Source: Nonomuraea thailandensis (GTDB taxonomy: Bacteria; Actinomycetota; Actinomycetes; Streptosporangiales; Streptosporangiaceae). Taken from it: 64,000 nucleotides of DNA. Location of the stretch: the NCBI RefSeq assembly GCF_024172165.1, contig NZ_JAMZEB010000002.1:4051501-4115500 (forward strand), in the 5' to 3' direction. Below the pieces are notes generated by a model that saw only the letters and a program-made list of their open reading frames with translations, was not told where the DNA came from and did no database searches. Each line of letters opens with the position of its first letter. The first letter of the stretch is position 1. Made by a program: the position numbers and the translations under genes. Positions 57,384 through 64,000 of the stretch are shown in pieces.

Positions 57384-57407
57384 GGAACAGCTTTCCTCGT
57401 ATTGGAA
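57384..57407. promoter_or_regulatory. Overlapping IclR-type operators before IclR2/cyclase
   Basis: GGAA-CAGCT-TTCC (57384-57396) and TTCC-TCGTATT-GGAA (57393-57407) overlap in the 107-bp divergent gap. They match the half-sites at 20698, 20766 and 28464. Confidence 0.6.
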
Positions 57408-57428
57408 CACCCTGGAGGGGGTCGTCTC

Positions 57429-58223
57429 GTGCGAGCTCCGTGGGAGGCGCTGGCCGGAGCCGAGGTGTTCGACCTGGCTCAGCCGATGCGCACCGGCATG
57501 CCGCAGTCGCCCAGCCATGTGCCGTTCCGGATGGTGCTGGAGCGGCGCCACGGCGACGTGGTGCGCGCCGGCGGCGGGTCGGCGGCCAACGAGGTCATCG
57601 TCACCGGCGGCCACGTGGGCACCCACGTCGACGCGCTGGCCCACGTCTCGCAGGAGGGCAGGCTGCACGGCGGGCGCGAGGCGGCGCCGGTGCAGGGCCA
57701 CCAGGGGTTCACGGCGCTGGGCATCGACGCCTTCGAGCCGTACGTGGGCCGGGCCGTGCTGCTCGACGTGGCCGCCGTGCACGGCGTCGCCGCGCTGCCG
57801 CCCGGCTACGAGATCACCCCTGCCGACCTGGACAGGGCCGCGGACGGGCTGTCACCGCAGCCGGGTGAGGCCGTGCTGATCGGCACGGGCTGGTCGCGGC
57901 ACTGGGGCGAGCCCGAGCTGTTCACCGGCCAGGTGCACGGCGCGCCCGGTCCGGGCGAGGCGGCCGGGCGCTGGCTGGCCGAGCGGCGCCCGCGCCTGGT
58001 GGGGGCCGAGAGCATCGCCTTCGAGCACATCGCGCCCGGACGCGGTCACGCGACGCTGCCGGTGCACAGGATCCTGCTGGTCGAGGCGGGGATCAACATC
58101 GTGGAGACCATGCGCCTGCAGCCGCTGCTGGACGCCGGCCACCGCGAGGTCCTGCTCATCGTCAACCCGCTGCCGCTGGTCGGCGCGACGGGCGCGCCCG
58201 TCAGGCCCCTGGCGCTGGTCTGA
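57429..58223 (+). CDS. Cyclase/kynurenine-formamidase-like metal hydrolase
   Basis: 264 aa from GTG 57429 with GGAGGGG upstream. The PF04199 metal motif HxGTHxD is present as GGHVGTHVDALAH near residue 64, and ESIAFEHIAPGRGHATLPVH carries later ligands. Members include kynurenine formamidase and isatin hydrolase, which open N-formyl or lactam bonds using manganese or zinc. It is the only island gene on the plus strand right of the minus arm and shares the IclR operator region, so it is likely induced with it; hydrolysis of another lactam/amide intermediate is possible. Confidence 0.9.
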   Translation: MRAPWEALAGAEVFDLAQPMRTGMPQSPSHVPFRMVLERRHGDVVRAGGGSAANEVIVTGGHVGTHVDALAHVSQEGRLHGGREAAPVQGHQGFTALGIDAFEPYVGRAVLLDVAAVHGVAALPPGYEITPADLDRAADGLSPQPGEAVLIGTGWSRHWGEPELFTGQVHGAPGPGEAAGRWLAERRPRLVGAESIAFEHIAPGRGHATLPVHRILLVEAGINIVETMRLQPLLDAGHREVLLIVNPLPLVGATGAPVRPLALV

Positions 58224-58231
58224 CGCGCCCC

Positions 58232-58309
58232 GGTCGGGGGCGTGCCGGTCGGGGGCGTGCCGGTCAGGGACCGCCGGCGCTGGTCCGAAGGCGGTGGTCC
58301 GAAGGCGGT
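58232..58309. repeat. Short tandem repeats after the cyclase gene
   Basis: Two copies of GGTCGGGGGCGTGCC (58232-58246, 58247-58261) and two of GGTCCGAAGGCGGT (58282-58295, 58296-58309). They lie in the 237-bp gap after the cyclase stop, and resemble the coding repeats elsewhere in the island. Nothing else is seen in this gap. Confidence 0.65.
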
Positions 58310-58460
58310 GGTCAGGCCGTCGGGGGCGCGGTCCGTTGCGTGCAGGTTCCGTACGGGGGTGTGCCTAGGCCCACCCCTGTGTGCGTCCAGGTGCATACCG
58401 GCTCGTCTCCGCTCTTTCTAGCGTCGGGATCACGCCCGACGACTCGAAACGGAGTGCGCC

Positions 58461-59591
58461 ATGAGAACCGACCCCCGTCCCGCGCCGCCCACCCGGGGCA
58501 GCGCGTCCCCGCCCCGGCTGTGGTTCGCCGACAACCTGCGGATCCTGCTGACCTCGCTGGTGGTCCTGCACCACATCGCCGTCATGTACAGCGGGCTGCC
58601 GCTGTGGTACTACGTCGAGCCGCCGACCGGCGCGGCGGCCGGGGCCGTCCTGGCGATCTTCGTGGTGGTGAACCAGGCGTGGTTCATGGGGGCGTTCTTC
58701 CTGCTGTCCGGCTACTTCACGCCCGGCTCCTTCGACCGCAAGGGCCCCGGCGCGTTCCTGCGCGACCGGCTGGTCCGCCTGGGGATCCCCCTGGTGGTCT
58801 TCTACTTCGTGCTCAGCCCGCTGCTGCACGCCGGCTCCTTCCCGGGCGGCTCGCCGCTGGAGACCTATCTGGACACGATCGGCACCGGGCCGCTGTGGTT
58901 CGTGCTCGCGCTGCTCGTCTTCGACGTCTGCTACGCCGCCTTCCGCGTGGCCGTCGCCCGGCGGGCGCCGCGTGAGCGGGCCGCCCGGCCGCCCGCGTTC
59001 CCCATGGTGCTCGCCTTCGTGGCGGTGCTGGCCCTGGCCACGTACGCGCTGCGGATCGTGCTGCCGTCGGGCACCTGGGTGCCGGGGATCGACTTCCCGA
59101 GCAGCGCCTACCTTCCCCAGTACGCCGCCTTCTTCGTCGCCGGCGCCGTGGCGTACCGGCGCGGCTGGTTCCTCACCGTCACCCCCCGCATGGGCTGGGC
59201 CGGGTTCGGCCTGGCCGCCGGGGCCAGCCTGGTGTTCCTGCCGCTCGCGCTGGCCGGCGGGCTGGAGGCGTGGATGGGGCACGGCACGCTGAGCTCCCTG
59301 TTCTTCGCGCTGTGGGACTCGGCGTTCGCGGTCGGCGCCGTGATCGCGCTGCTCGCCTTCTTCCGCCGCAGGCTGGACGGCCAGGGGCCGCTGGGCCGCT
59401 ACCTGTCGGCCCACGCGTTCACCGTGTACGTGATCCACGCGTTCGTGGTGACTGCGGCGGGTCTGGCCCTCGGCGCCCTGGCGTGGCCGACGCCGGCGAA
59501 GTTCGCGCTCGTGGCCGCCGTGGCGCTGCCCGCCTGCTTCGCGCTGGCGGGCCCGATCCGGCGGCTGCCAGGCGTCCGCCGCGTCCTGTGA
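58461..59591 (+). CDS. Acyltransferase-3 family membrane protein
   Basis: 376 aa with about ten membrane spans. LRILLTSLVVLHHIAVMYSG near residue 30 holds the conserved His pair region of acyltransferase-3 (OafA/YrhL) proteins, and MGAFFLLSGYFTPGSFDRKG with FLRDRLVRLGIPLVV is the family hallmark. These proteins move acyl groups onto surface glycans, antibiotics or lipids. It lies outside the IclR boundary with its own upstream region. Acceptor unknown. Confidence 0.9.
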   Translation: MRTDPRPAPPTRGSASPPRLWFADNLRILLTSLVVLHHIAVMYSGLPLWYYVEPPTGAAAGAVLAIFVVVNQAWFMGAFFLLSGYFTPGSFDRKGPGAFLRDRLVRLGIPLVVFYFVLSPLLHAGSFPGGSPLETYLDTIGTGPLWFVLALLVFDVCYAAFRVAVARRAPRERAARPPAFPMVLAFVAVLALATYALRIVLPSGTWVPGIDFPSSAYLPQYAAFFVAGAVAYRRGWFLTVTPRMGWAGFGLAAGASLVFLPLALAGGLEAWMGHGTLSSLFFALWDSAFAVGAVIALLAFFRRRLDGQGPLGRYLSAHAFTVYVIHAFVVTAAGLALGALAWPTPAKFALVAAVALPACFALAGPIRRLPGVRRVL

Positions 59592-59660
59592 AGGTGTGGC
59601 GTCCGCGCGAACCGGCGGAGTAGAGTTCCCGAAGATCACAATATAGGGGGTCTCGTCGAC

Positions 59661-60827
59661 ATGACCGGCACTCCGCGACTTCACCGGGCGGGCCCGGCCC
59701 TGCTCCAGCGGGCCCGCGGCCTGCGCCCCCTGATCGAGCACGAGGCCGGCCAGGCCGAGGCGCAGGGCAGGCTCACCGCCCCCGTCGTCGACGCCCTGCA
59801 CGAGACCGGCGTCTGCGGCATGTGGGTGCCCGCGCCGCTCGGCGGCGCGGAGCTGTCGCCCAGGGAGTTACTGGCCGTCATCGAGCAGCTCTCCTACGCC
59901 GACGCCTCCACCGGCTGGGTCGCGATGATCACCACGCTCGAGAACGGCGCGGCGGGCGCCTACCTCGGCGACGAAGCCGTCGAGCACATGTACAAGGGCC
60001 CCCGGATGCCGCTGCTGGCCGGCCAGGGCACCCGCCCGGGCACCGCCGCGCGGGTGGCCGGCGGCTACCGGCTGACCGGCCGGTGGAGCTTCGGCTCCGG
60101 CATGCTGCACGCCCAGTACACCCACAGCCTGGCCATCGTCGAGGACACCGGCGAGCCCCGGATGTTCGTCACCCCCGTCGAGGACATCACCATGCTCGGC
60201 AACTGGGACGTGCTGGGCCTGCGCGCCACGGGCAGCATCGACTACGCCATCGACGGCGTGTTCGTGCCGGAGCCTTACACCCATCCCTTCGCCCTGGACG
60301 AGCCGCGCCGCGGCGGTGCGATCTACCGGCTCGGCCTGCTCGACCAGGCCCTGCTCTGCCACTCCGGCTGGGCGCTCGGCGTCGGCCGCCGCCTGCTCGA
60401 CGAGCTGATCGGCCACGTGGGGGCGCGGGCGGGGCGGCCCGGGCAGCTCGCCGGCAGCGACGCCTTCCACACCGGCTTCGCCCGCGCCGAGGCGACGTTC
60501 CGGGCCGCAGCGGCGCTGGTGCACCAGACGTGGGACGACACCGAACGCGTCCTGGAGTCCGGCGGGCGGCTCGACGTGCGCCAGGAGACCCTGGTACGGC
60601 TCGCGCTCAACCACATCACCTCCACCGTCGCCGAGGTGGCCCGCTTCGTCTACGCCTCGGGCGGCACCTCGGCGCTGCGCGAGGGGCCGATCCAGCGGCT
60701 GTTCAGGGACGTGCACGCGGGCACCGCGCACATCACCTCCGGGCCGGCGGCGCTCGCCGAGTGCGGCCGCGAGCTGGCCGGCCTGGCGCCCGGCGAGGCC
60801 TGGGCCGTCCTCGGCCTCGAGGCCTGA
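59661..60827 (+). CDS. Acyl-CoA dehydrogenase/HsaA-type flavoprotein
   Basis: 388 aa. VVDALHETGVCGMWVPAPLG, GYRLTGRWSFGSGMLHAQYT, DVLGLRATGSIDYAIDGVFV and YASGGTSALREGPIQRLFRD match flavin-dependent group D monooxygenases (HsaA, HpaB-like) grouped with acyl-CoA dehydrogenases. No catalytic Glu was identified, favouring an FMNH2-dependent hydroxylase that would need a flavin reductase from elsewhere. A truncated TetR gene follows in the same frame after its stop. Confidence 0.85.
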   Translation: MTGTPRLHRAGPALLQRARGLRPLIEHEAGQAEAQGRLTAPVVDALHETGVCGMWVPAPLGGAELSPRELLAVIEQLSYADASTGWVAMITTLENGAAGAYLGDEAVEHMYKGPRMPLLAGQGTRPGTAARVAGGYRLTGRWSFGSGMLHAQYTHSLAIVEDTGEPRMFVTPVEDITMLGNWDVLGLRATGSIDYAIDGVFVPEPYTHPFALDEPRRGGAIYRLGLLDQALLCHSGWALGVGRRLLDELIGHVGARAGRPGQLAGSDAFHTGFARAEATFRAAAALVHQTWDDTERVLESGGRLDVRQETLVRLALNHITSTVAEVARFVYASGGTSALREGPIQRLFRDVHAGTAHITSGPAALAECGRELAGLAPGEAWAVLGLEA

Positions 60828-60887
60828 CCACCTTCCGACCACCTGAGAGTTCCTTCACCCACCCGCGCCCGCATCCGCGAGGCCGCC

Positions 60888-61133
60888 ATGGCCCTGTTCG
60901 CCGAGCAGGGCGTCAAGGCCACCACCATCCGCGGCGTCGCCGAGGCGGCCAAGGTCTCCCCCGGCCTCGTCCAGCACCACTTCGGCACCAAGGAGGCGCT
61001 GCGGCTGGCCTGCGACGAGTACGTCCTGGCCTACGTGCGCCGGCAGGTCACCGCCGGCATCACCGACCGCAATCTGGAAAAGGCGGCGGGCCTGGCGTTC
61101 CTGCGCCGCCGCGACCTGGCGCCCACGTCCTGA
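60888..61133 (+). pseudogene. Truncated TetR-family regulator without a normal start
   Basis: The DNA-binding helices MALFAEQGVKATTIRGVAEA and VSPGLVQHHFGTKEALRLA are TetR-type. The family's first helix (TRARIREAA) is encoded just upstream in frame from about 60861, but no ATG, GTG or TTG precedes it after the in-frame TGA of the flavoprotein gene at 60825. The ATG at 60888 would delete half of the first helix. The reading frame also stops after about 80 residues, where TetR proteins have about 190. A decayed gene is most likely; a CTG start (60843) cannot be excluded. Confidence 0.7.
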
Positions 61134-61214
61134 GCCCCACCGGCGCTTGAGGCTTTCTCCAGCCCTGCGAGGATGGCATCGGGTCCACGACACTCGAGGA
61201 GGAGGGAGGACCCG

Positions 61215-61856
61215 ATGCTGAGTGCCATGATCGCCTTCGCGGTCGCGTCTCTGCTGGTGTCCATGATCCCCGGGCCCACCACCGTGGTGATCCTGCGCCA
61301 GTCCATCCGTTCGGGCCGGTCGGCGGGCGTGGCGACCGTGCTGGGCAACGAGACCGGCTGGCTGCTGTGGTGCCTGGCGGCCGCCTTCGGCCTGTCGGCT
61401 CTGCTGCTGGTCTCCGAGCTGGCCTTCGACGTCATGCGCATCGCCGGCGCGCTCGTGCTGGTCTGGTTCGGCGCGAGGATGGTGTGGCAGGCCTGGCGCG
61501 GCCCGTCCGGGAGCCGGCCCGGGAGCCCGCCCGCTCCGCCGCCCGCCGCCCCTTCCCTGTGGAGCTGCTACCGCTCCGGGTTGCTGACCAACCTGGCGAA
61601 CCCGAAGGCCGGGGTGTTCGCCCTGTCCTTCCTGCCGCAGTTCGTGCCCGAGGGCGCTCCCGCGATGCCGGCGCTTCTCCTGCTGGCGGTGGCCTCGACC
61701 CTCATCGACCTGGTCTGGTATCTGGGGATCGTCCGGCTGGTGGTCGCGGCCGAGCGGTTCTTCCGGCGGCCCGCCGTGCGCCGCTGCCTGGAGTACGTGT
61801 CAGGAACGCTGCTGATCGGCCTCGCCGTCCGCCTCGCGCTGACGAGCAGGCCCTGA
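61215..61856 (+). CDS. LysE/RhtB-family exporter
   Basis: 213 aa from ATG 61215 with GGAGGGAGGA upstream. Six membrane spans; the family opening FAVASLLVSMIPGPTTVVIL and the NPKAGVFALSFLPQFV motif near residue 135 are present. Members export amino acids such as lysine, homoserine or threonine from the cytoplasm. A Pro-rich loop (GSRPGSPPAPPPAAP) replaces the usual short loop after span three. Its 3' end overlaps the convergent DUF1232 gene by 57 bp. Confidence 0.92.
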   Translation: MLSAMIAFAVASLLVSMIPGPTTVVILRQSIRSGRSAGVATVLGNETGWLLWCLAAAFGLSALLLVSELAFDVMRIAGALVLVWFGARMVWQAWRGPSGSRPGSPPAPPPAAPSLWSCYRSGLLTNLANPKAGVFALSFLPQFVPEGAPAMPALLLLAVASTLIDLVWYLGIVRLVVAAERFFRRPAVRRCLEYVSGTLLIGLAVRLALTSRP

Positions 61857-62276
61857 CGGGGAGCCCCTGTCGAGCCCGGTCAGCCGGACAAGCGCGGCGA
61901 AGCCGTCGTCGGTGCCCGGCCAGTGCCGGCGGACGGCCTCCAGGCCGGAACGGCGGACCACGGAACGCAGCACCGCCGTGACGATGATGGCGTCGTCGGC
62001 GTACCCGAGAACCGGGATGAAGTCCGGCACCAGGTCCAGCGGCAGGGCCAGGTAGGCCAGCAGCAGCCCGAGCCGCACCCGCACCCCGCGGGGCAGGCCG
62101 GGGTCGGCGGCCAGGCGGCGCACCAGGCGCAGCACGTCGGGCAGCAGCCGCAGCGCCTCCCGCAGCAGGTTGCCGCGCGGCCGGACGACCGCCAGCGCGC
62201 AGATCAGCGCCAGCCAGGAGACCAGCAGGGCGGCCCCGATCCCGATCAGCAGATCCCAGCCCCACGATCCGGTCAT
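61800..62276 (-). CDS. DUF1232 (YkvA-like) membrane-associated protein
   Basis: 158 aa. One N-terminal membrane span (LLIGIGAALLVSWLALICAL) and the DUF1232 signature YLALPLDLVPDFIPVLGYAD (residues about 74-93). The function of this family is not established. Convergent overlap with the LysE gene. Confidence 0.9.
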   Translation of the reverse strand: MTGSWGWDLLIGIGAALLVSWLALICALAVVRPRGNLLREALRLLPDVLRLVRRLAADPGLPRGVRVRLGLLLAYLALPLDLVPDFIPVLGYADDAIIVTAVLRSVVRRSGLEAVRRHWPGTDDGFAALVRLTGLDRGSPSGPARQREADGEADQQRS

Positions 62277-62450
62277 GCCCGCTCCCTCCGGTGGGGGGCG
62301 GTGGACGCGCCGATCGACACCCTGCCCTGCTCCTCCCGATCGTCTGTCACCCGCTCACGCTACGCCCCTGCGCCGGAGGCCCGGAATACGGCGTGGGGCA
62401 CGACTGTTCCCATCCATCAAAGATTCAACTTCTGACAGAGGGAACTTCTG

Positions 62451-62603
62451 ATGGCCATCGCATTCATGCTCGTCATGAGCCTCATCGTGGGCGGCTTCCT
62501 CACCGGCGCGATGATCGCTGTCGTCCTGAACGGCATCAGGGACCGCCAGTGGCCCGTCCTGTCGCGGCGGCGCGTGGTCTACCGCGGCTTCATCCCCCGC
62601 TGA
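62451..62603 (+). CDS. 50-aa single-span membrane protein
   Basis: A short gene with a good ribosome site (AGAGGGAAC) before ATG 62451. One hydrophobic segment (AFMLVMSLIVGGFLTGAMIA, about residues 4-23) is followed by a basic tail ending RRRVVYRGFIPR. Codon position 3 is GC-rich as in real genes here. Small proteins of this layout are common and uncharacterised in actinobacteria. Confidence 0.6.
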   Translation: MAIAFMLVMSLIVGGFLTGAMIAVVLNGIRDRQWPVLSRRRVVYRGFIPR

Positions 62604-62721
62604 CCCCGCCGGACCCCTGGTTCGGGCCGGCGACGTCCCCGGACACCCCGGGACGAACACGACCGCGGGCAGGCGGTGCGCCGCCGCAAGCCGGCGATCA
62701 TCCACCGCATAGCCTTGACCC

Positions 62722-63498
62722 ATGGTGCGCTTCGCTATCGGCCTGCCCAACGTCGGCGAGTTCGGGGACCCCACCCTCCTGACCGAGCTCGCCGTCGCCG
62801 CCGAAGAACACGGCTGGGACGGCGTCTACCTCTGGGACCACCTCCTCTACCACGACCCCGGCTGGCCTGTCGCCAACCCCACCGTCACCCTGTCGGCCAT
62901 CGCCGCCCGCACCCACCGCATCCGCCTGGGCATCCTCATGACCGCGCTCCCACGACGACGTGTCCAGACCGTCGCCAAGGAGACCGCCGCCCTCGACAGG
63001 CTCTCCGCGGGCCGGCTCGTCTTCGGCGCCGGCCTCGGCTCCATGGACACCGAGTACACCGACTTCGGCGAGGACCCCGACCTGAAGACCCGCGCCGCCA
63101 AGCTCGACCGCGGCCTCGACGACCTCACCGAGCTGTGGCAGCGGCTCCTGCCACAGCCTGTCCAGCGGCCACGCGTCCCCATCTGGTGCCCCGGACGCTG
63201 GCCCACCCGCGCCGGCTTCCGCCGGGCCGCCCGGTGGGACGGCGCCATGCCCACCTTCCACCAGTACGGCCAGGACCGCCCCGTCCCCCCGCCGGAGTTC
63301 GCCCAGGTCGTCGACTTCCTCACCGAGCAGCGCGGCTCCCTCGACGGCTACGACATCGCCCTCGAAGGACGCGCCGCCGACGGCCACGTCGAGGCCTACA
63401 CCGCGGCCGGCATGACCTGGTGGATCGAGGCCATGGGCTGGTGGCGCGGCGGCGTCCAGGACGCCCTCGCCACCATCACCGCCGGCCCGCCCCGCTAG
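62722..63498 (+). CDS. LLM-class oxidoreductase
   Basis: 258 aa. FAIGLPNVGEFGDPTLLTEL, GVYLWDHLLYHDPGWPVANP, RIRLGILMTALPRRRVQTVA and SAGRLVFGAGLGSMDTEYTD are typical of F420/FMN-dependent luciferase-like monooxygenases. It is shorter than most (about 300), mainly through a short C-terminal part. It overlaps the convergent small membrane-protein gene by 4 bp. Substrate unknown. Confidence 0.88.
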   Translation: MVRFAIGLPNVGEFGDPTLLTELAVAAEEHGWDGVYLWDHLLYHDPGWPVANPTVTLSAIAARTHRIRLGILMTALPRRRVQTVAKETAALDRLSAGRLVFGAGLGSMDTEYTDFGEDPDLKTRAAKLDRGLDDLTELWQRLLPQPVQRPRVPIWCPGRWPTRAGFRRAARWDGAMPTFHQYGQDRPVPPPEFAQVVDFLTEQRGSLDGYDIALEGRAADGHVEAYTAAGMTWWIEAMGWWRGGVQDALATITAGPPR

Positions 63499-63755
63499 GG
63501 CCCCGATCGCGGCGCCTCGATCGGTCCCGGCGCCTGGCGCTCGCCTGGAGTGACCACGCAACCATGCAGCACCAGCAGGCCGGCACCCGCGAGCAGGCGG
63601 AGCGGCACAGGGCTGTCGGAGGCCCGCAGCAGGCTCAGCGACACCAGGCCGAGCGGCAGTGCCAGCAGCACGGCGAGCACGGCGTCGGCGCCCACCTGAT
63701 GCCGGTTGAGCAGCGAGTCCACCACCGCGCCGGCAGGGGACGGGGACTCTCGCAT
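63495..63755 (-). CDS. Short membrane protein, possible histidine-kinase N-terminal fragment
   Basis: 86 aa from ATG 63755. VVDSLLNRHQVGADAVLAVL and LPLGLVSLSLLRASDSPVPL look like the first membrane segments of actinobacterial sensor histidine kinases (the membrane domain before HisKA_3), but the protein stops after two spans. It may be a fragment or a stand-alone small protein. It lies 8 bp after the upstream membrane-protein gene on the same strand. Confidence 0.5.
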   Translation of the reverse strand: MRESPSPAGAVVDSLLNRHQVGADAVLAVLLALPLGLVSLSLLRASDSPVPLRLLAGAGLLVLHGCVVTPGERQAPGPIEAPRSGP

Positions 63756-63763
63756 GCCCACCA

Positions 63764-64000
63764 TTATGGTCGGCGCGCCCGAGCGAGGCTCCGGCGCCGG
63801 GCCAGGTACGCCAGCGCGGCCACCGCCAGGGCCGCACCCCACAGCGGCCACAACATCTCCGGCAGCCAGGCGCCCAGTTCCTCACCCGCTCCCGGCGGGC
63901 CGATCCGCTCGCCGGTGAGCTTCTTGCGCACGTACATCAGCCCGGCGGAGGTGATGGGCAGAGCCACGGCCAGAGCCGCGCCGGCCGGGAACCGCGCCGG
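63764..64000 (-). CDS. Membrane protein, 5' end outside window
   Basis: The frame is open to the window edge; a GTG at 63967 is possible but the preceding codons also encode a hydrophobic stretch (AGAALAVALPITSAGLMYV), so the gene probably begins outside. A second span is WPLWGAALAVAALAYLAR. Family not recognised. Confidence 0.5.
   Translation of the reverse strand, partial: PARFPAGAALAVALPITSAGLMYVRKKLTGERIGPPGAGEELGAWLPEMLWPLWGAALAVAALAYLARRRSLARARRP

Noticed and set aside
19897..58223. Island as a secondary-metabolite biosynthetic cluster
   Set aside because: There are no PKS, NRPS, terpene, RiPP or glycosyltransferase core enzymes; the content is hydrolases, oxygenases, CoA enzymes and IclR regulators, typical of catabolism.

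Overview
The window is high-GC DNA with frequent GTG starts, short intergenic gaps and many ATGA-type stop/start overlaps. Its gene families (SARP/AfsR and STAND regulators, SigG-type ECF sigma factor, IclR, MarR and COG2345 regulators, a P450 resembling CYP157) point to a filamentous actinobacterium, perhaps Streptosporangiaceae (inference). No rRNA, tRNA, CRISPR array, phage or intact IS element was seen.

Region 1 (1-20 kb) is an ordinary mix of small units: LysR/SnoaL pair, AfsR-like regulator, SigG-type sigma factor, DHA2 drug exporter with a PEP-mutase-type lyase, alcohol dehydrogenase with ArsR, GTP cyclohydrolase I divergent from a Cys-rich regulator, a P450 apparently lacking the ExxR motif, an S9 peptidase, a LOG-like protein, a MarR/LLM pair with clear operator palindromes, and a PhyH-like oxygenase.

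Region 2 (19.9-58.2 kb) is one large catabolic island, bounded by two IclR regulators (19897-20685 and 56503-57321) that share GGAA/TTCC operator-like palindromes. A plus-strand arm (20.8-43.1 kb) carries a flavin reductase fused to a degenerate HMG-CoA-lyase-like barrel, an acyl-CoA-dehydrogenase-type flavoprotein, two aldehyde dehydrogenases, an FAD monooxygenase, a double nitrilase, then a tightly coupled run that is the highlight: a red-chlorophyll-catabolite-reductase (RCCR)-like protein, a chlorophyllase-like hydrolase, a Rieske oxygenase, a second bilin-reductase/RCCR-like protein, an unknown 304-aa protein, an SDR with the signature of plant chlorophyll b reductase (NOL/NYC1), a maleate-isomerase-family protein, a membrane protein and a second, secreted chlorophyllase-like hydrolase. 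An HMG-CoA-lyase-like enzyme, an acyl-CoA ligase, a bicupin and an MmgE/PrpD protein follow. A minus-strand arm (57.3-46.2 kb) encodes a hydantoinase/imidase-type amidohydrolase, two CoA-transferases, an isochorismatase-type amidase, an LLM oxidoreductase, MmgE/PrpD, a triple-RidA protein, two MaoC hydratases, a Cys-less thiolase-like aldolase and its DUF35 partner.

Working hypothesis (inference): the island opens and reduces a tetrapyrrole such as chlorophyll/pheophorbide using homologues of the plant breakdown enzymes. It then hydrolyses resulting cyclic imides to maleamates and maleates, activates them as CoA esters and feeds them to hydration and retro-aldol cleavage. Many proteins in the island carry in-frame 15-33 bp tandem repeats at their ends or in loops.

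Region 3 (58.4-64 kb) returns to accessory genes: an acyltransferase-3 membrane protein, an acyl-CoA-dehydrogenase-like flavoprotein, a broken TetR gene, a LysE exporter, a DUF1232 protein, a 50-aa membrane protein, an LLM oxidoreductase and two small membrane-protein fragments at the right edge.
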